64,000 nucleotides of DNA from Bacteroidaceae bacterium (GTDB lineage Bacteria; Bacteroidota; Bacteroidia; Bacteroidales; Bacteroidaceae): contig JAFZSP010000026.1 of the NCBI GenBank assembly GCA_017619335.1, positions 29,541 to 93,540 on the forward strand, in the 5' to 3' direction. The position numbers and the translations under genes were made by a program. The notes beneath the pieces are model-generated. The model ran no database searches. It saw only the letters and a program-made list of their open reading frames with translations, and was not told where the DNA came from. Shown here in pieces: positions 6,710 through 14,831 of the stretch (the first letter of the stretch is position 1; every line of letters begins with the position of its first letter).

Positions 6710-9445
6710 TTATTTGAACTTTGGTTTCAGTTCGTCCGGAGAGTCGTTGGTAAACATATTGACGGCAGGTGCATCACGCTCATAAAGATGGTGGAGGATT
6801 TCTGCATCCAGTGTGAGTGCTGGCTGGAAATCTGAAGAAGCCATATAGCGGAGGATGCTGTGTCTCAACTGTCTGGCCACGATGCGTTGCTCCAGCTCAC
6901 TGCTGACGTCCAGCGTGGTGAGAAGGAGCCGACCTTGTCCCACTCTTGCCTCCACCATCATTCCCAGTTTGCGGGAGAGGTGCCACGTGTCAATAGGCTG
7001 TATAATAGGCTGGTAGTCTCGGGGAAACTCTGCCAAGTTCATACACTGTGCCCGATTGGTGAGTTCCCACCACTGCAGGTCTTGCCAGTCTTCTGTGGGA
7101 AAGTCACGGAAGACAGGATGGGTGGCTTGGATGTAGGCGCCAGTGGTGTGGGGCGGCTTCATCTTGAACCAGGAGGTGTTCCAGAAGACGGGGAGGAAGC
7201 GGTGGACGACGTCGGCACCATAGCGGATGCGGCCTGCTGCTGTCAAGAGAACGTCACGGCCGGCGGCGAGGGCTATAAGGGCGGAGTCAAGGTTGGCGGT
7301 GATGAGGGGAGAAGAAGGAGAAGAAGCGAGGGGTGCTGGGGGATAGACCCAAAGGGGCCAGTGATTCTGGTAGAGAGTGGGGCCCTCGGGTAACCCCGAG
7401 GGAACTGTGGCTCGTGGAACCTTCAATGTCAAGAGAAGTTTGGTGGGTTTCTTGATGTCGGAGGGGAGGAAGGTGATGTCTTGCCCCACGGGGATTTGTC
7501 CTTCTGTCAGGGTCTTTTCGCCATCGGTGATGGAGTAGGTCAACTGCTCGATGGGCGAACCACTCATATTATATAATAAGGTGTGGGCACGGATGGTGTC
7601 CGTGGTGGAATAGGTGAAGCGTGGGAGGCAGGCCAGCGGGACCACATCCGAGCAGAACTCCCGCCAGTCGGCGGCAGTGCAGTAGCCCTTCTCGCGCCAG
7701 TGCACATTAAGCGGTCCCACGAGGGCGGTCCCCTGTCCGCTGTAGTCATTGAGGCTGAGAAGCTGGAAACCAGCGTAATGCGGCGTGCGCAGGTGACGCT
7801 CAATCTCGTATTTGTAGGCCAACACTTGCAGGCGTCCGCTGGACATCAGGAACTTCTCGGCTTGCTCAGCCATTCCGTTGGCCGCCAGAAGGTCACGGAA
7901 GATTTCAAAGTTGGCAGCCTTGTAGGCACCCGTGTATTGCGGAATCTCCTTGAAGTCTGGGAAGGCACACCACTGGCCTTGCTCATGGGAAATCATGGGT
8001 TGGTTGTTAAGGGCTTCGCCTTTGTAGTTTCTGGGACGGGCAATCTCTGCGGAGAAGTCATCATCCGTGCTGGGCTGGCGACGGTTCCATTCCAACCCTC
8101 GGGCACCGCCCTTCACGTGATACTCAGAGCCATAGTCCCATTCCCATCCGCCTCCGACGCTGGCCGTGCAGTAGATGCGGGAAGGGTCGTGGGCTTTCAT
8201 ATTCTTGACAAACTGAACGCCCCATTCCACCCATCGTCCAGCAGGTTCGTTGCCTGCTGCCAGCATGATAAGCGAGGGATGGGTGCCGTAGTTATCAAGA
8301 ATGGCGCGACACTCATCGGCCAGATACTTGTCGATAGCCATGCCGTTGCCCAACTTCACACCGTGATTGGGCCACGAGGGTCCCTCGGGCTGGAGGTAGA
8401 AGCCCAGTCGGTCGGCTGCCACGAAGGCGGCCTCGGGAGGACAGTAACTGTGGAACCGCATGTGGTTCAGACCATAATCCTTGCATTTCTGGAAGATATT
8501 CATCCAGGAGGCAGTATCGGTAGGCGGAAAGCCAGTCTCTGGGAAGCAGCAGTTCCCGACGGTACCACGCAGATGGATGGGCTGCCCATTGAGCAGGATG
8601 TCACTGCCGCTTACTTCTACGCTGCGAAAGCCGAAGGTGACAACCACGGGCATTCCTTCATAGTTCACCGTGACGGTGTACAGTTTCGGATTGTGCTCGC
8701 TCCATGGCTGGGCATCAGGCACTTGGACGTCAAAGGTCTGCTCGTTGAGAGTGATGTGTGCAGTGTTGGTGGCGAGGTCGGTGATGACGCGCTTTTTATA
8801 GATAAGAGGTGTGGTTCGCAGTTCAATGCGTCCAGCGATGCCGTTCCAGTTGCCTTGTGTCTGGTCTGTCACGCTGTGGCTGTCCTGTCCCACGCAGACG
8901 TTTTCAATGTCGTTATAGACACGGATGGCGATTTCGTTCTCCTTGCCGGGGCGCAGAAAGGCGGTGACGTCATACTGGTGTGGCACGCTGAGGCTCATCT
9001 GATGTCCCACTTCCCGGCCGTTGATGAAGACGGTGGTCTCTATGTGTGGGCGCTCCAGGAAGAGGGTCACCTGACGCTGTTTCCAGTTCTTGGGGATTGT
9101 GACAGTGCGGCTATAGGTGACTTCTCCCACAAAGTGGCGATTGGGGGTGAGGAAGAAGGGGAACTTCATGCGGCCAGCCTCACGATAGGGTCTCATGAAG
9201 GGGTTATAGAAGTAACTGGAGTCATAGAGGGAGCCCGTCCAGCGTGTCTGCGGGGTGACTTCATCGCCCAGGTCGTTGGTAAGGAGGGAGCCGGGGAGGA
9301 CGATGGTCTTGGCGGGCAGGCGGGAAGAGAGGTTCCAGGTGCCGGAAAGGGAGATGGATGCAGCGGAGGTGATGGGATCCGGCGCTGACTCGCCGGGCAC
9401 TGCGGCGGGAAGGCAGAAGAGGAGGAGGAATAGGCAGAGGAGCAT
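6710..9445 (-). CDS. secreted glycoside hydrolase family 2 protein
   Basis: 911 aa with a Sec signal peptide (MLLCLFLLLFCLPAAVPG). The order is GH2 sugar-binding jelly roll (about 30-210; FLERPHIETTVFINGREVG), an Ig-like linker, then the TIM barrel with the acid/base Glu in LAAGNEPAGRW and the probable nucleophile Glu in MISHEQGQW, and a long C-terminal beta-rich region. GH2 enzymes are beta-galactosidases, beta-glucuronidases or beta-mannosidases; the ISHEQGQW nucleophile region is unlike the LacZ SEYAHSMGN motif, so this one differs from the second GH2 in the window and its substrate is open. It is a single gene, divergent from the flippase and convergent with lepB. Confidence 0.87.
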   Translation of the reverse strand: MLLCLFLLLFCLPAAVPGESAPDPITSAASISLSGTWNLSSRLPAKTIVLPGSLLTNDLGDEVTPQTRWTGSLYDSSYFYNPFMRPYREAGRMKFPFFLTPNRHFVGEVTYSRTVTIPKNWKQRQVTLFLERPHIETTVFINGREVGHQMSLSVPHQYDVTAFLRPGKENEIAIRVYNDIENVCVGQDSHSVTDQTQGNWNGIAGRIELRTTPLIYKKRVITDLATNTAHITLNEQTFDVQVPDAQPWSEHNPKLYTVTVNYEGMPVVVTFGFRSVEVSGSDILLNGQPIHLRGTVGNCCFPETGFPPTDTASWMNIFQKCKDYGLNHMRFHSYCPPEAAFVAADRLGFYLQPEGPSWPNHGVKLGNGMAIDKYLADECRAILDNYGTHPSLIMLAAGNEPAGRWVEWGVQFVKNMKAHDPSRIYCTASVGGGWEWDYGSEYHVKGGARGLEWNRRQPSTDDDFSAEIARPRNYKGEALNNQPMISHEQGQWCAFPDFKEIPQYTGAYKAANFEIFRDLLAANGMAEQAEKFLMSSGRLQVLAYKYEIERHLRTPHYAGFQLLSLNDYSGQGTALVGPLNVHWREKGYCTAADWREFCSDVVPLACLPRFTYSTTDTIRAHTLLYNMSGSPIEQLTYSITDGEKTLTEGQIPVGQDITFLPSDIKKPTKLLLTLKVPRATVPSGLPEGPTLYQNHWPLWVYPPAPLASSPSSPLITANLDSALIALAAGRDVLLTAAGRIRYGADVVHRFLPVFWNTSWFKMKPPHTTGAYIQATHPVFRDFPTEDWQDLQWWELTNRAQCMNLAEFPRDYQPIIQPIDTWHLSRKLGMMVEARVGQGRLLLTTLDVSSELEQRIVARQLRHSILRYMASSDFQPALTLDAEILHHLYERDAPAVNMFTNDSPDELKPKFK

Positions 9446-9637
9446 GGAGTGTTGAGAGTTTAGTGTTTAGAGTTTAGAGTGGGGCGGAAAATACTGTTAT
9501 TGTGCACAAAGGAACGAAAAATATTTGAGAAATCTGTCTTTTTAGGCAAAAAATTTGGTCAGACGACAGAAAAAAGGTAACTTCGCCGCGTAAAAGTGAT
9601 TTAACCCCAGTAAAAGTGATTAAAAAGTAACGGATTT
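9446..9637. promoter_or_regulatory. divergent region between GH2 gene and flippase
   Basis: Word repeats of the TTTAGAG family (about 9450-9480) lie between the GH2 ATG and a TTCCTTTG box on the minus strand near 9501-9508, so here the repeat falls in the 5' untranslated region. Before the flippase an 11-bp direct repeat TAAAAGTGATT occurs twice (about 9590-9622). A plus-strand -7 box is not obvious. Confidence 0.45.
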
Positions 9638-11149
9638 ATGGCAAATCTCAAGTCCCTCATGAAGGATACGGCCATCTATGGCCTCAGCAGCATCTTCGGC
9701 CGCTTCCTGAATTATATGCTCGTGCCGCTCTACACCCATTACATGCCCAAGGAAACGGGCGACTACGGTGTGAGCACCAATATCTATGCCTACACCGCCC
9801 TCATCCTGGTGCTGCTGACCTTCGGCATGGAGACTACCTTGTTCCGTTATGCCAATGACACAGGCCCACTTTCAACCTCCCCCAACGGGAAAGGTTGTCC
9901 TCCCCCCTTGGGGGGAGATAGAGGGGGGCTTCCCGACACCGTCTTCTCCACCGTCTTTGCCACTGTGGGCACCTTGACGGCGCTGTTCTTGCTGCTGCTC
10001 TTTGGCTTCATCACGCCCATTGCGGGCTATCTGGGTTATGCCGAACATCCTGAGTATCTGGAGATGATGGGCGTAGTGGTGGCGATGGATGCCCTGCAGG
10101 CCATCCCGTTCAGTTACCTGCGTTTCCAGAAGCGTCCCATCCGCTTTGCCTCGCTGAAGATCCTCTTCATCGTCGTCAATGTGCTGCTGAACGTCTTTTA
10201 TTTCATGGTGTTGCACAAGACTTCGGTCTATTACGTCTTCTTTATCAACCTGCTGTGTACCAGCTTCATATCCCTGATGTTCATACCGCAGTTGCTGCAA
10301 ATCCGCTGGCATTTTGACGGCCAGTTACTGCGGAGGATGCTGTCCTATTCTTGGCCCATCCTCATCTTGGGCATTGCAGGCGTGCTGAACCAGGTGGCGG
10401 ACAAGATTATCTTCCCCATGGTCTATCCCGATGCCGCCGAGGCCAACGTTCAGTTGGGCGTCTATGGCAGCTGCGTGAAGATAGCCATGATTATGGCACT
10501 CATCACTCAGGCCTTCCGTTATGCCTACGAGCCCATCGTCTTCGCCAAATCCAAGGATGCCGACAAGGGCGAGTACTACGCCACCGCGATGAAGTACTTC
10601 CTGATTTTCACCCTCTTGGCGTTCCTCTGCGTCTGTGGTTACATGCCACTGCTGCAATATATCATAGGTGTGGACTATCGTGAGGGCTTGGGTGTGGTGC
10701 CCATCGTGATGGCTGCAGAAATCATGATGGGCGTGTATTTCAACCTCTCGTTCTGGTATAAGCTCATCGACAAGACCATCTACGGTGCCTGGTTCTCACT
10801 GGCGGGCTGTGTGGTGCTGGTGGCTGTGAACGTGCTGTTCATCCCCCTGTACGGCTACTGGGCTTGCGCCTGGGGAGGTGTGGCCGGTTATGGAACGTGT
10901 ATGATTCTCAGCTATTTCGTGGGACAGCGCAAGAATCCCATCAACTATCCCATGCGTGACATTGGCATCTATGTGCTCCTGACATTGGTGTTCTATTTCG
11001 GCATGAAGATGACAGAGGCCCTGCCCGTGTGGGCACAGCTCATCGTGAACACGCTGCTCATCGGCCTCTTCACGGCCTATATCATCCGCCGCGACCTGCC
11101 CCTTAGCTCGCTCCCAGTGGTTGGCAAGTACTTCGTCAGAAAAAAATAA
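9638..11149 (+). CDS. polysaccharide flippase (MATE/Wzx-type, MVF superfamily)
   Basis: A 503-aa polytopic membrane protein with about 12-14 hydrophobic segments, starting MANLKSLMKDTAIYGLSS, the usual opening of Bacteroidetes polysaccharide exporters that move lipid-linked glycans across the inner membrane. Residues about 76-100 (GPLSTSPNGKGC...GGLPD) are hydrophilic, Pro/Gly-rich and encoded by a GC-rich palindromic element; the family alignment reads through from RYAND to VFSTVF, so this is an in-frame insertion in a loop. No glycan cluster surrounds it, so the substrate (lipid II, O-antigen or capsule unit) is unknown. Confidence 0.87.
   Translation: MANLKSLMKDTAIYGLSSIFGRFLNYMLVPLYTHYMPKETGDYGVSTNIYAYTALILVLLTFGMETTLFRYANDTGPLSTSPNGKGCPPPLGGDRGGLPDTVFSTVFATVGTLTALFLLLLFGFITPIAGYLGYAEHPEYLEMMGVVVAMDALQAIPFSYLRFQKRPIRFASLKILFIVVNVLLNVFYFMVLHKTSVYYVFFINLLCTSFISLMFIPQLLQIRWHFDGQLLRRMLSYSWPILILGIAGVLNQVADKIIFPMVYPDAAEANVQLGVYGSCVKIAMIMALITQAFRYAYEPIVFAKSKDADKGEYYATAMKYFLIFTLLAFLCVCGYMPLLQYIIGVDYREGLGVVPIVMAAEIMMGVYFNLSFWYKLIDKTIYGAWFSLAGCVVLVAVNVLFIPLYGYWACAWGGVAGYGTCMILSYFVGQRKNPINYPMRDIGIYVLLTLVFYFGMKMTEALPVWAQLIVNTLLIGLFTAYIIRRDLPLSSLPVVGKYFVRKK
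9863..9934. repeat. palindromic GC-rich element inserted in frame in the flippase
   Basis: About 72 bp with the perfect dyad CTCCCCCCTTGGGGGGAG at 9900-9917 and flanking CCTCCCCC / GGGGGGCT tracts. It keeps the reading frame and has no stop codon. Related elements occur in metG, korA and the TrmH-type methyltransferase gene. Confidence 0.8.
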
Positions 11150-11165
11150 AGAATTTGACGGAAAA

Positions 11166-11323
11166 CACCTAACACCTCACTTTTTCTCTATAAACAACTG
11201 AATATTATTTCATTATAGAGGTGAGGTGTTGTTCGAAGACCTCACAACACCTCACCAACACTTCACCGATTACCCCTCATCTTAACGGGTGGATGCCATC
11301 GTGAGGTCTTGGTGAGGTGTTAG
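11166..11323. repeat. nested inverted repeats of AACACCTCAC / GTGAGGTGTT
   Basis: In the 540-bp gap after the flippase, CACCTAACACCTCAC (from 11166) faces GTGAGGTGTTAGGT (to 11323), with inner copies of the 10-mer in both orientations. The whole could fold as a large cruciform or RNA hairpin, and may also end flippase transcription. No gene is seen here. Confidence 0.75.
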
Positions 11324-11378
11324 GTCTTTTTCATGAAATACTTTTTTTGCAGCAGTCGGCGCCAGACAATGATTGCAA

Positions 11379-11488
11379 ATCCACAGATTGGCCGCATTTG
11401 TACATGCGGCTGGCCACATCCCCACTTGCATAAGGCTGCATCATCACTTGCGTAAGGCCGCATTGTCACTTGCGTATAAGCGCATCCC
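11379..11488. repeat. array of five 22-bp units
   Basis: Units start at 11379, 11401, 11423, 11445 and 11467. The last three align closely (CACTTGCrTAAGGCyGCAT), the first two share GGCCrCAT in register. The better units contain TGCG-N6-CGCA dyads. An 18-bp perfect palindrome TTTCCCTTTAAAGGGAAA follows at 11491-11508. The exact 22-bp phase suggests sites on one DNA face. Confidence 0.7.
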
Positions 11489-11621
11489 GATTTCCCTTTA
11501 AAGGGAAAGCCTTTAACCCTTAAGCCCTCCTGCCAAAACCCTTGGACTCGGAAAAATTTGATGTTAAAACCTTGAAAAGTGAGGACAAAAGGGAAAGAAT
11601 GAAACTTTTTCGCCGTTTTTG

Positions 11622-11652
11622 TTGGCCGAATGGAGAATAATGGTTATTTTTG
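11622..11652 (+). promoter_or_regulatory. promoter of DUF4492-cydAB operon
   Basis: TTG (11622-11624) and TATTTTTG (11645-11652) are separated by 20 bp, a good Bacteroidetes -33/-7 pair. The ATG at 11689 is 37 nt downstream. The segment TTTTTGTTGGCCGAA is nearly repeated as TTTTTGTGGCCGAA across the -7 region (11616-11660), a possible regulator site. Confidence 0.65.
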
Positions 11653-11688
11653 TGGCCGAAACGAACCAAAAATGGCCATCACCATGCA

Positions 11689-11895
11689 ATGAACAGGATT
11701 TTCCGCTTTTATTATGATGGTTTCCGGCAGATGACGCTGGGACGAACGCTGTGGCTCATCATCGGCGTGAAACTCGCCATCATCTTCCTGGTGCTGAAAC
11801 TCTTTTTCTTCCCCAACTTCCTGAAGGAGAACGCCGGACGAGGAAACGAGGCAGACTATGTGGCCAAAGAACTGACAGAAAGAGTCCAAAAATAA
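11689..11895 (+). CDS. DUF4492 small membrane protein linked to cytochrome bd
   Basis: 68 aa starting MNRIFRFYYDGFRQM, with one transmembrane helix (about WLIIGVKLAIIFLVLKLFFF) and a charged C terminus. It matches what I know of DUF4492, a Bacteroidetes family found upstream of cydAB. I take ATG 11689; the frame extends upstream only through a TTG inside the promoter. cydA starts 17 nt after its stop. A role as an accessory subunit or assembly factor of the oxidase, as CydX is in enterobacteria, is inferred from size, topology and position only. Confidence 0.8.
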   Translation: MNRIFRFYYDGFRQMTLGRTLWLIIGVKLAIIFLVLKLFFFPNFLKENAGRGNEADYVAKELTERVQK

Positions 11896-11912
11896 CCATT
11901 AATTCATTAACT

Positions 11913-13505
11913 ATGCTTCACCTATTAACCATCGACCCCACAGCCATTGACTGGGCACGAGCGCAATTCGCCCTCACCGCCATCTATCACTGGCTCTTTG
12001 TCCCGCTGACACTGGGACTCGGACTGATCATGTCCATTATGGAAACCAAGTACTACCGCACAGGCGATGCCTTCTGGCGCCAGACAGCGCAGTTCTGGCA
12101 GCGTCTCTTCGGCATCAACTTCGCCATGGGCGTCGCCACGGGCATCATCTTGGAGTTTGAGTTTGGTACCAACTGGTCCAACTACTCTTGGTTCGTGGGC
12201 GACATCTTCGGCGCGCCATTGGCCATCGAGGGCATCGTGGCGTTCTTCATGGAGAGCACCTTCGTGGCCGTGATGTACTTCGGCTGGGAGAAGGTGTCCC
12301 GAGGGTTCCACCTCGCCAGCACCTGGCTCACCTGGCTGGGCGCCACCATCTCTGCATGGTGGATTCTCGTGGCCAACTCATGGATGCAGTATCCTGTTGG
12401 TTGTGAGTTCAATCCCGACACCATGCGCAACGAGATGACCTCCTTCCTGGACGTCGCCCTCTCCCCCTTCGCCATTGACAAGTTCTGCCACACGGTCACC
12501 TCTGCTTGGGTGATTGGTGGCGTCTTCGTGGTCGCCGTCTCAGCCTGGTACCTGCTGAAGAAGCGCGAGGCCGAGCGCGTGATGGCTGTGAAGAGCCTGC
12601 GCATCGGCGCCATCGTGGGTCTCATCGCTGCTGTGCTGGCCGCCATCACGGGTGACGAGAGTGCCTACAAAGTGGCCGAAGTCCAGCCCATGAAACTCGC
12701 CGCCATGGAAGCCCTCTACAATGGTGGAGAAGACCAGAGCCTCACCGCGGTGGCATGGGTGAACCCCTTCCAGCAGCCTGATTATCAGAATGAGGCAGAA
12801 GCACCTCTCCGCATCGCCATCCCCAACGGCCTCAGCATCCTGGCCACCCGCACCCTGCACGGATATGTGCCCGGCGTGAATGACCTATTAAAAGGTTACA
12901 CCCGCGAGGACGGCACCATCGAGCCTCCAGCACAGGAGAAGATGAACCGCGGAAAGCTGGCCATCGTGGCGCTCTCCAACTATCGCGAACTCTGTGCCCA
13001 GGAGAAAAAGGCTGATAGTCAGGAGTTGAAGGACCAGATTGCTTCCAGCAAGCTGCAGCAACTGGCCATCCTGCAGGAGAACTTCAAGTACTTCGGCTAT
13101 GGTTACATCAAGGACGAGGCCGAGTTGGTGCCCTTCATTCCCATCAACTTCTGGGCGTTCCGCATCATGGTGGGACTGGGCACGCTGTTTGTCCTCTTCT
13201 TCGCTTTCATCCTCTTCTTGGATTGGAAGAAGAAGGATATTTCCTCGATGAAATGGCTGCTTTTGACATCCATTATCCTCGTCCCCCTCGCCTACATCTG
13301 CTCCGAAAGCGGCTGGCTCGTGGCCGAGTTTGGACGTCAACCCTGGACCATTCAGGACATGCTGCCCGTGGGGGCCTCTGTTTCTGACATCGGCTCCAGC
13401 GCCGTAGCCACCACCTTCTGGCTCTTCCTCGCCCTCTTCACCGCCCTGCTCGCTGTGGAAATCAACATCATGCTTAAGCAGATAAAACGAGGATTAGAAA
13501 AATAG
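11913..13505 (+). CDS. cydA: cytochrome bd ubiquinol/menaquinol oxidase subunit I
   Basis: CydA carries hemes b558, b595 and d and oxidises quinol, reducing oxygen with high affinity. Seen from ATG 11913 (MLHLLTIDPTAIDWARAQF): the heme ligand His26 in AIYHWLF, GIILEFEFGTNW, the second heme-ligand His in FCHTVTSAW, the Q-loop region with charged residues, and the conserved GWLVAEFGRQPW near residue 470. The frame is open to 11751 but that would overlap DUF4492 by 145 nt; the downstream start gives 530 aa, the family length. In a mainly anaerobic group this enzyme serves nanaerobic respiration and oxygen removal. Confidence 0.96.
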   Translation: MLHLLTIDPTAIDWARAQFALTAIYHWLFVPLTLGLGLIMSIMETKYYRTGDAFWRQTAQFWQRLFGINFAMGVATGIILEFEFGTNWSNYSWFVGDIFGAPLAIEGIVAFFMESTFVAVMYFGWEKVSRGFHLASTWLTWLGATISAWWILVANSWMQYPVGCEFNPDTMRNEMTSFLDVALSPFAIDKFCHTVTSAWVIGGVFVVAVSAWYLLKKREAERVMAVKSLRIGAIVGLIAAVLAAITGDESAYKVAEVQPMKLAAMEALYNGGEDQSLTAVAWVNPFQQPDYQNEAEAPLRIAIPNGLSILATRTLHGYVPGVNDLLKGYTREDGTIEPPAQEKMNRGKLAIVALSNYRELCAQEKKADSQELKDQIASSKLQQLAILQENFKYFGYGYIKDEAELVPFIPINFWAFRIMVGLGTLFVLFFAFILFLDWKKKDISSMKWLLLTSIILVPLAYICSESGWLVAEFGRQPWTIQDMLPVGASVSDIGSSAVATTFWLFLALFTALLAVEINIMLKQIKRGLEK

Positions 13506-13536
13506 TTATTAGTAAACAGTTAAATCGTAAATAGTT

Positions 13537-14694
13537 ATGACTTACGAATTTCTTCAGCACTACTGGTGCTTCGTTGTCTCACTGTTAGGCGCCATCCTCG
13601 TGTTCCTGCTCTTCGTGCAGGGTGCCAACTCCGTTGCCGGCAGTCTCGGCTATACAGAAGAAGGCCGACGCCTCATCTATAACTCCACAGGCCGCAAGTG
13701 GGAGTTCACCTTCACCACCCTCGTCACCTTCGGCGGCGCCTTCTTCGCTTCCTATCCGCTGTTCTACTCCACCAGCTTCGGAGGTGCCTACTGGCTCTGG
13801 ATGCTCATCCTCTTCACCTTTGTTCTGCAGGCTGTGAGCTATGAGTTCCAAAACAAGCTCGGCAACTTCTTGGGCCCCAAGACCTTCCAGTTCTGCCTCA
13901 CCCTCAACGGCATCCTCGGCCCGCTGCTTTTGGGAGGAGCCGTTGCCACCTTCTTTGAGGGCAGCAACTTCATAGTGGCAAAGACAAACCTCGTGGCTCA
14001 GGGTAATCCTGTGATTTCCTTCTGGGCCAACGCCTCCCACGGTCTTGATGCCCTGCTCAATCCCTGGGTACTCGTCTTCGGCTTTGCCGTTTTCTTCCTG
14101 GCGCGTACTTTGGGCATCCTCTACGTGATGAATAATGTGGAAGACGAGGACATCCGCTCACGGGGCAGCGTACGTCTCATCGGGGCTGCCGTGCCGTTCC
14201 TCATCCTCTTCGTGGCCTACCTGGTACACCTGCTACTGAAGGACGGTTATGCCTACGATCCCGCCACGGGCCTCATTTTCATGGAACCCTACAAGTACCT
14301 GCACAACCTGCTGGACATGTGGTATCTCACCGTAGTCTTATTAATAGGTGTCGTGCTCGTGCTGTACGGCATCGGCAAGGAAATCATAAATTGCAAATCG
14401 TCCAATTCTAAATGTGATGGCATCTGGTTCGCAGGCATCGGAACCGTGCTCACCGTCCTCGCCCTGCTGCTCTGTTCAGCCTGGAACAACACAGCCTACT
14501 ACCCCTCCACGGCCGACCTGCAGAGCTCACTCACCATGCAGAACTCCTGCAGCAGCGAGTTCACCCTCCGAACGATGTTCTACGTCTCCCTCCTCGTACC
14601 CTTCGTACTGGCCTATATCGTCTATTGCTGGCGTGCCATTGACAAGAAGAAAATCACAAAAGAGGAACTTGCCGACAGCCATCACACCTATTGA
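13537..14694 (+). CDS. cydB: cytochrome bd oxidase subunit II
   Basis: 385-aa polytopic partner of CydA. Seen: N-terminal helix LGAILVFLLFVQGANSVAG, the GRKWEFTFTTLVTFGGAFFASYPLFY segment (written in parts in the family signature; Trp/Glu region near residue 50-60), and about eight to nine hydrophobic helices. It starts 31 nt after cydA. No cydDC transporter follows; the next gene has its own promoter. Confidence 0.95.
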   Translation: MTYEFLQHYWCFVVSLLGAILVFLLFVQGANSVAGSLGYTEEGRRLIYNSTGRKWEFTFTTLVTFGGAFFASYPLFYSTSFGGAYWLWMLILFTFVLQAVSYEFQNKLGNFLGPKTFQFCLTLNGILGPLLLGGAVATFFEGSNFIVAKTNLVAQGNPVISFWANASHGLDALLNPWVLVFGFAVFFLARTLGILYVMNNVEDEDIRSRGSVRLIGAAVPFLILFVAYLVHLLLKDGYAYDPATGLIFMEPYKYLHNLLDMWYLTVVLLIGVVLVLYGIGKEIINCKSSNSKCDGIWFAGIGTVLTVLALLLCSAWNNTAYYPSTADLQSSLTMQNSCSSEFTLRTMFYVSLLVPFVLAYIVYCWRAIDKKKITKEELADSHHTY

Positions 14695-14737
14695 AAGTGC
14701 CTTTTTCACCATTATTTGCTTCTTCTGGGAAATTTTC

Positions 14738-14780
14738 TCTAAACTCTAAACTCTAAACTCTAAACTTTTTTGTACCTTTG
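14738..14780 (+). promoter_or_regulatory. ychF promoter cassette
   Basis: Four CTCTAAA words (14738-14766) end 6 bp before TACCTTTG (14773-14780), which is followed by CGCCCGCAAA. This is the cleanest copy of the repeat-plus-promoter module seen also at dapB, DUF2851, typA, korA and fprA. Confidence 0.8.
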
Positions 14781-14831
14781 CGCCCGCAAATTAACAAAAG
14801 TCGTAAACACATTAAGTAGAAAGATAAAAGC

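Noticed and set aside
7583..9388. 601-aa frame opposite the GH2 gene
   Set aside because: Shadow frame caused by high GC at codon positions; the other strand has signal peptide and catalytic motifs.
11751..11912. Upstream extension of cydA
   Set aside because: Would overlap DUF4492 in another frame and add residues foreign to CydA.
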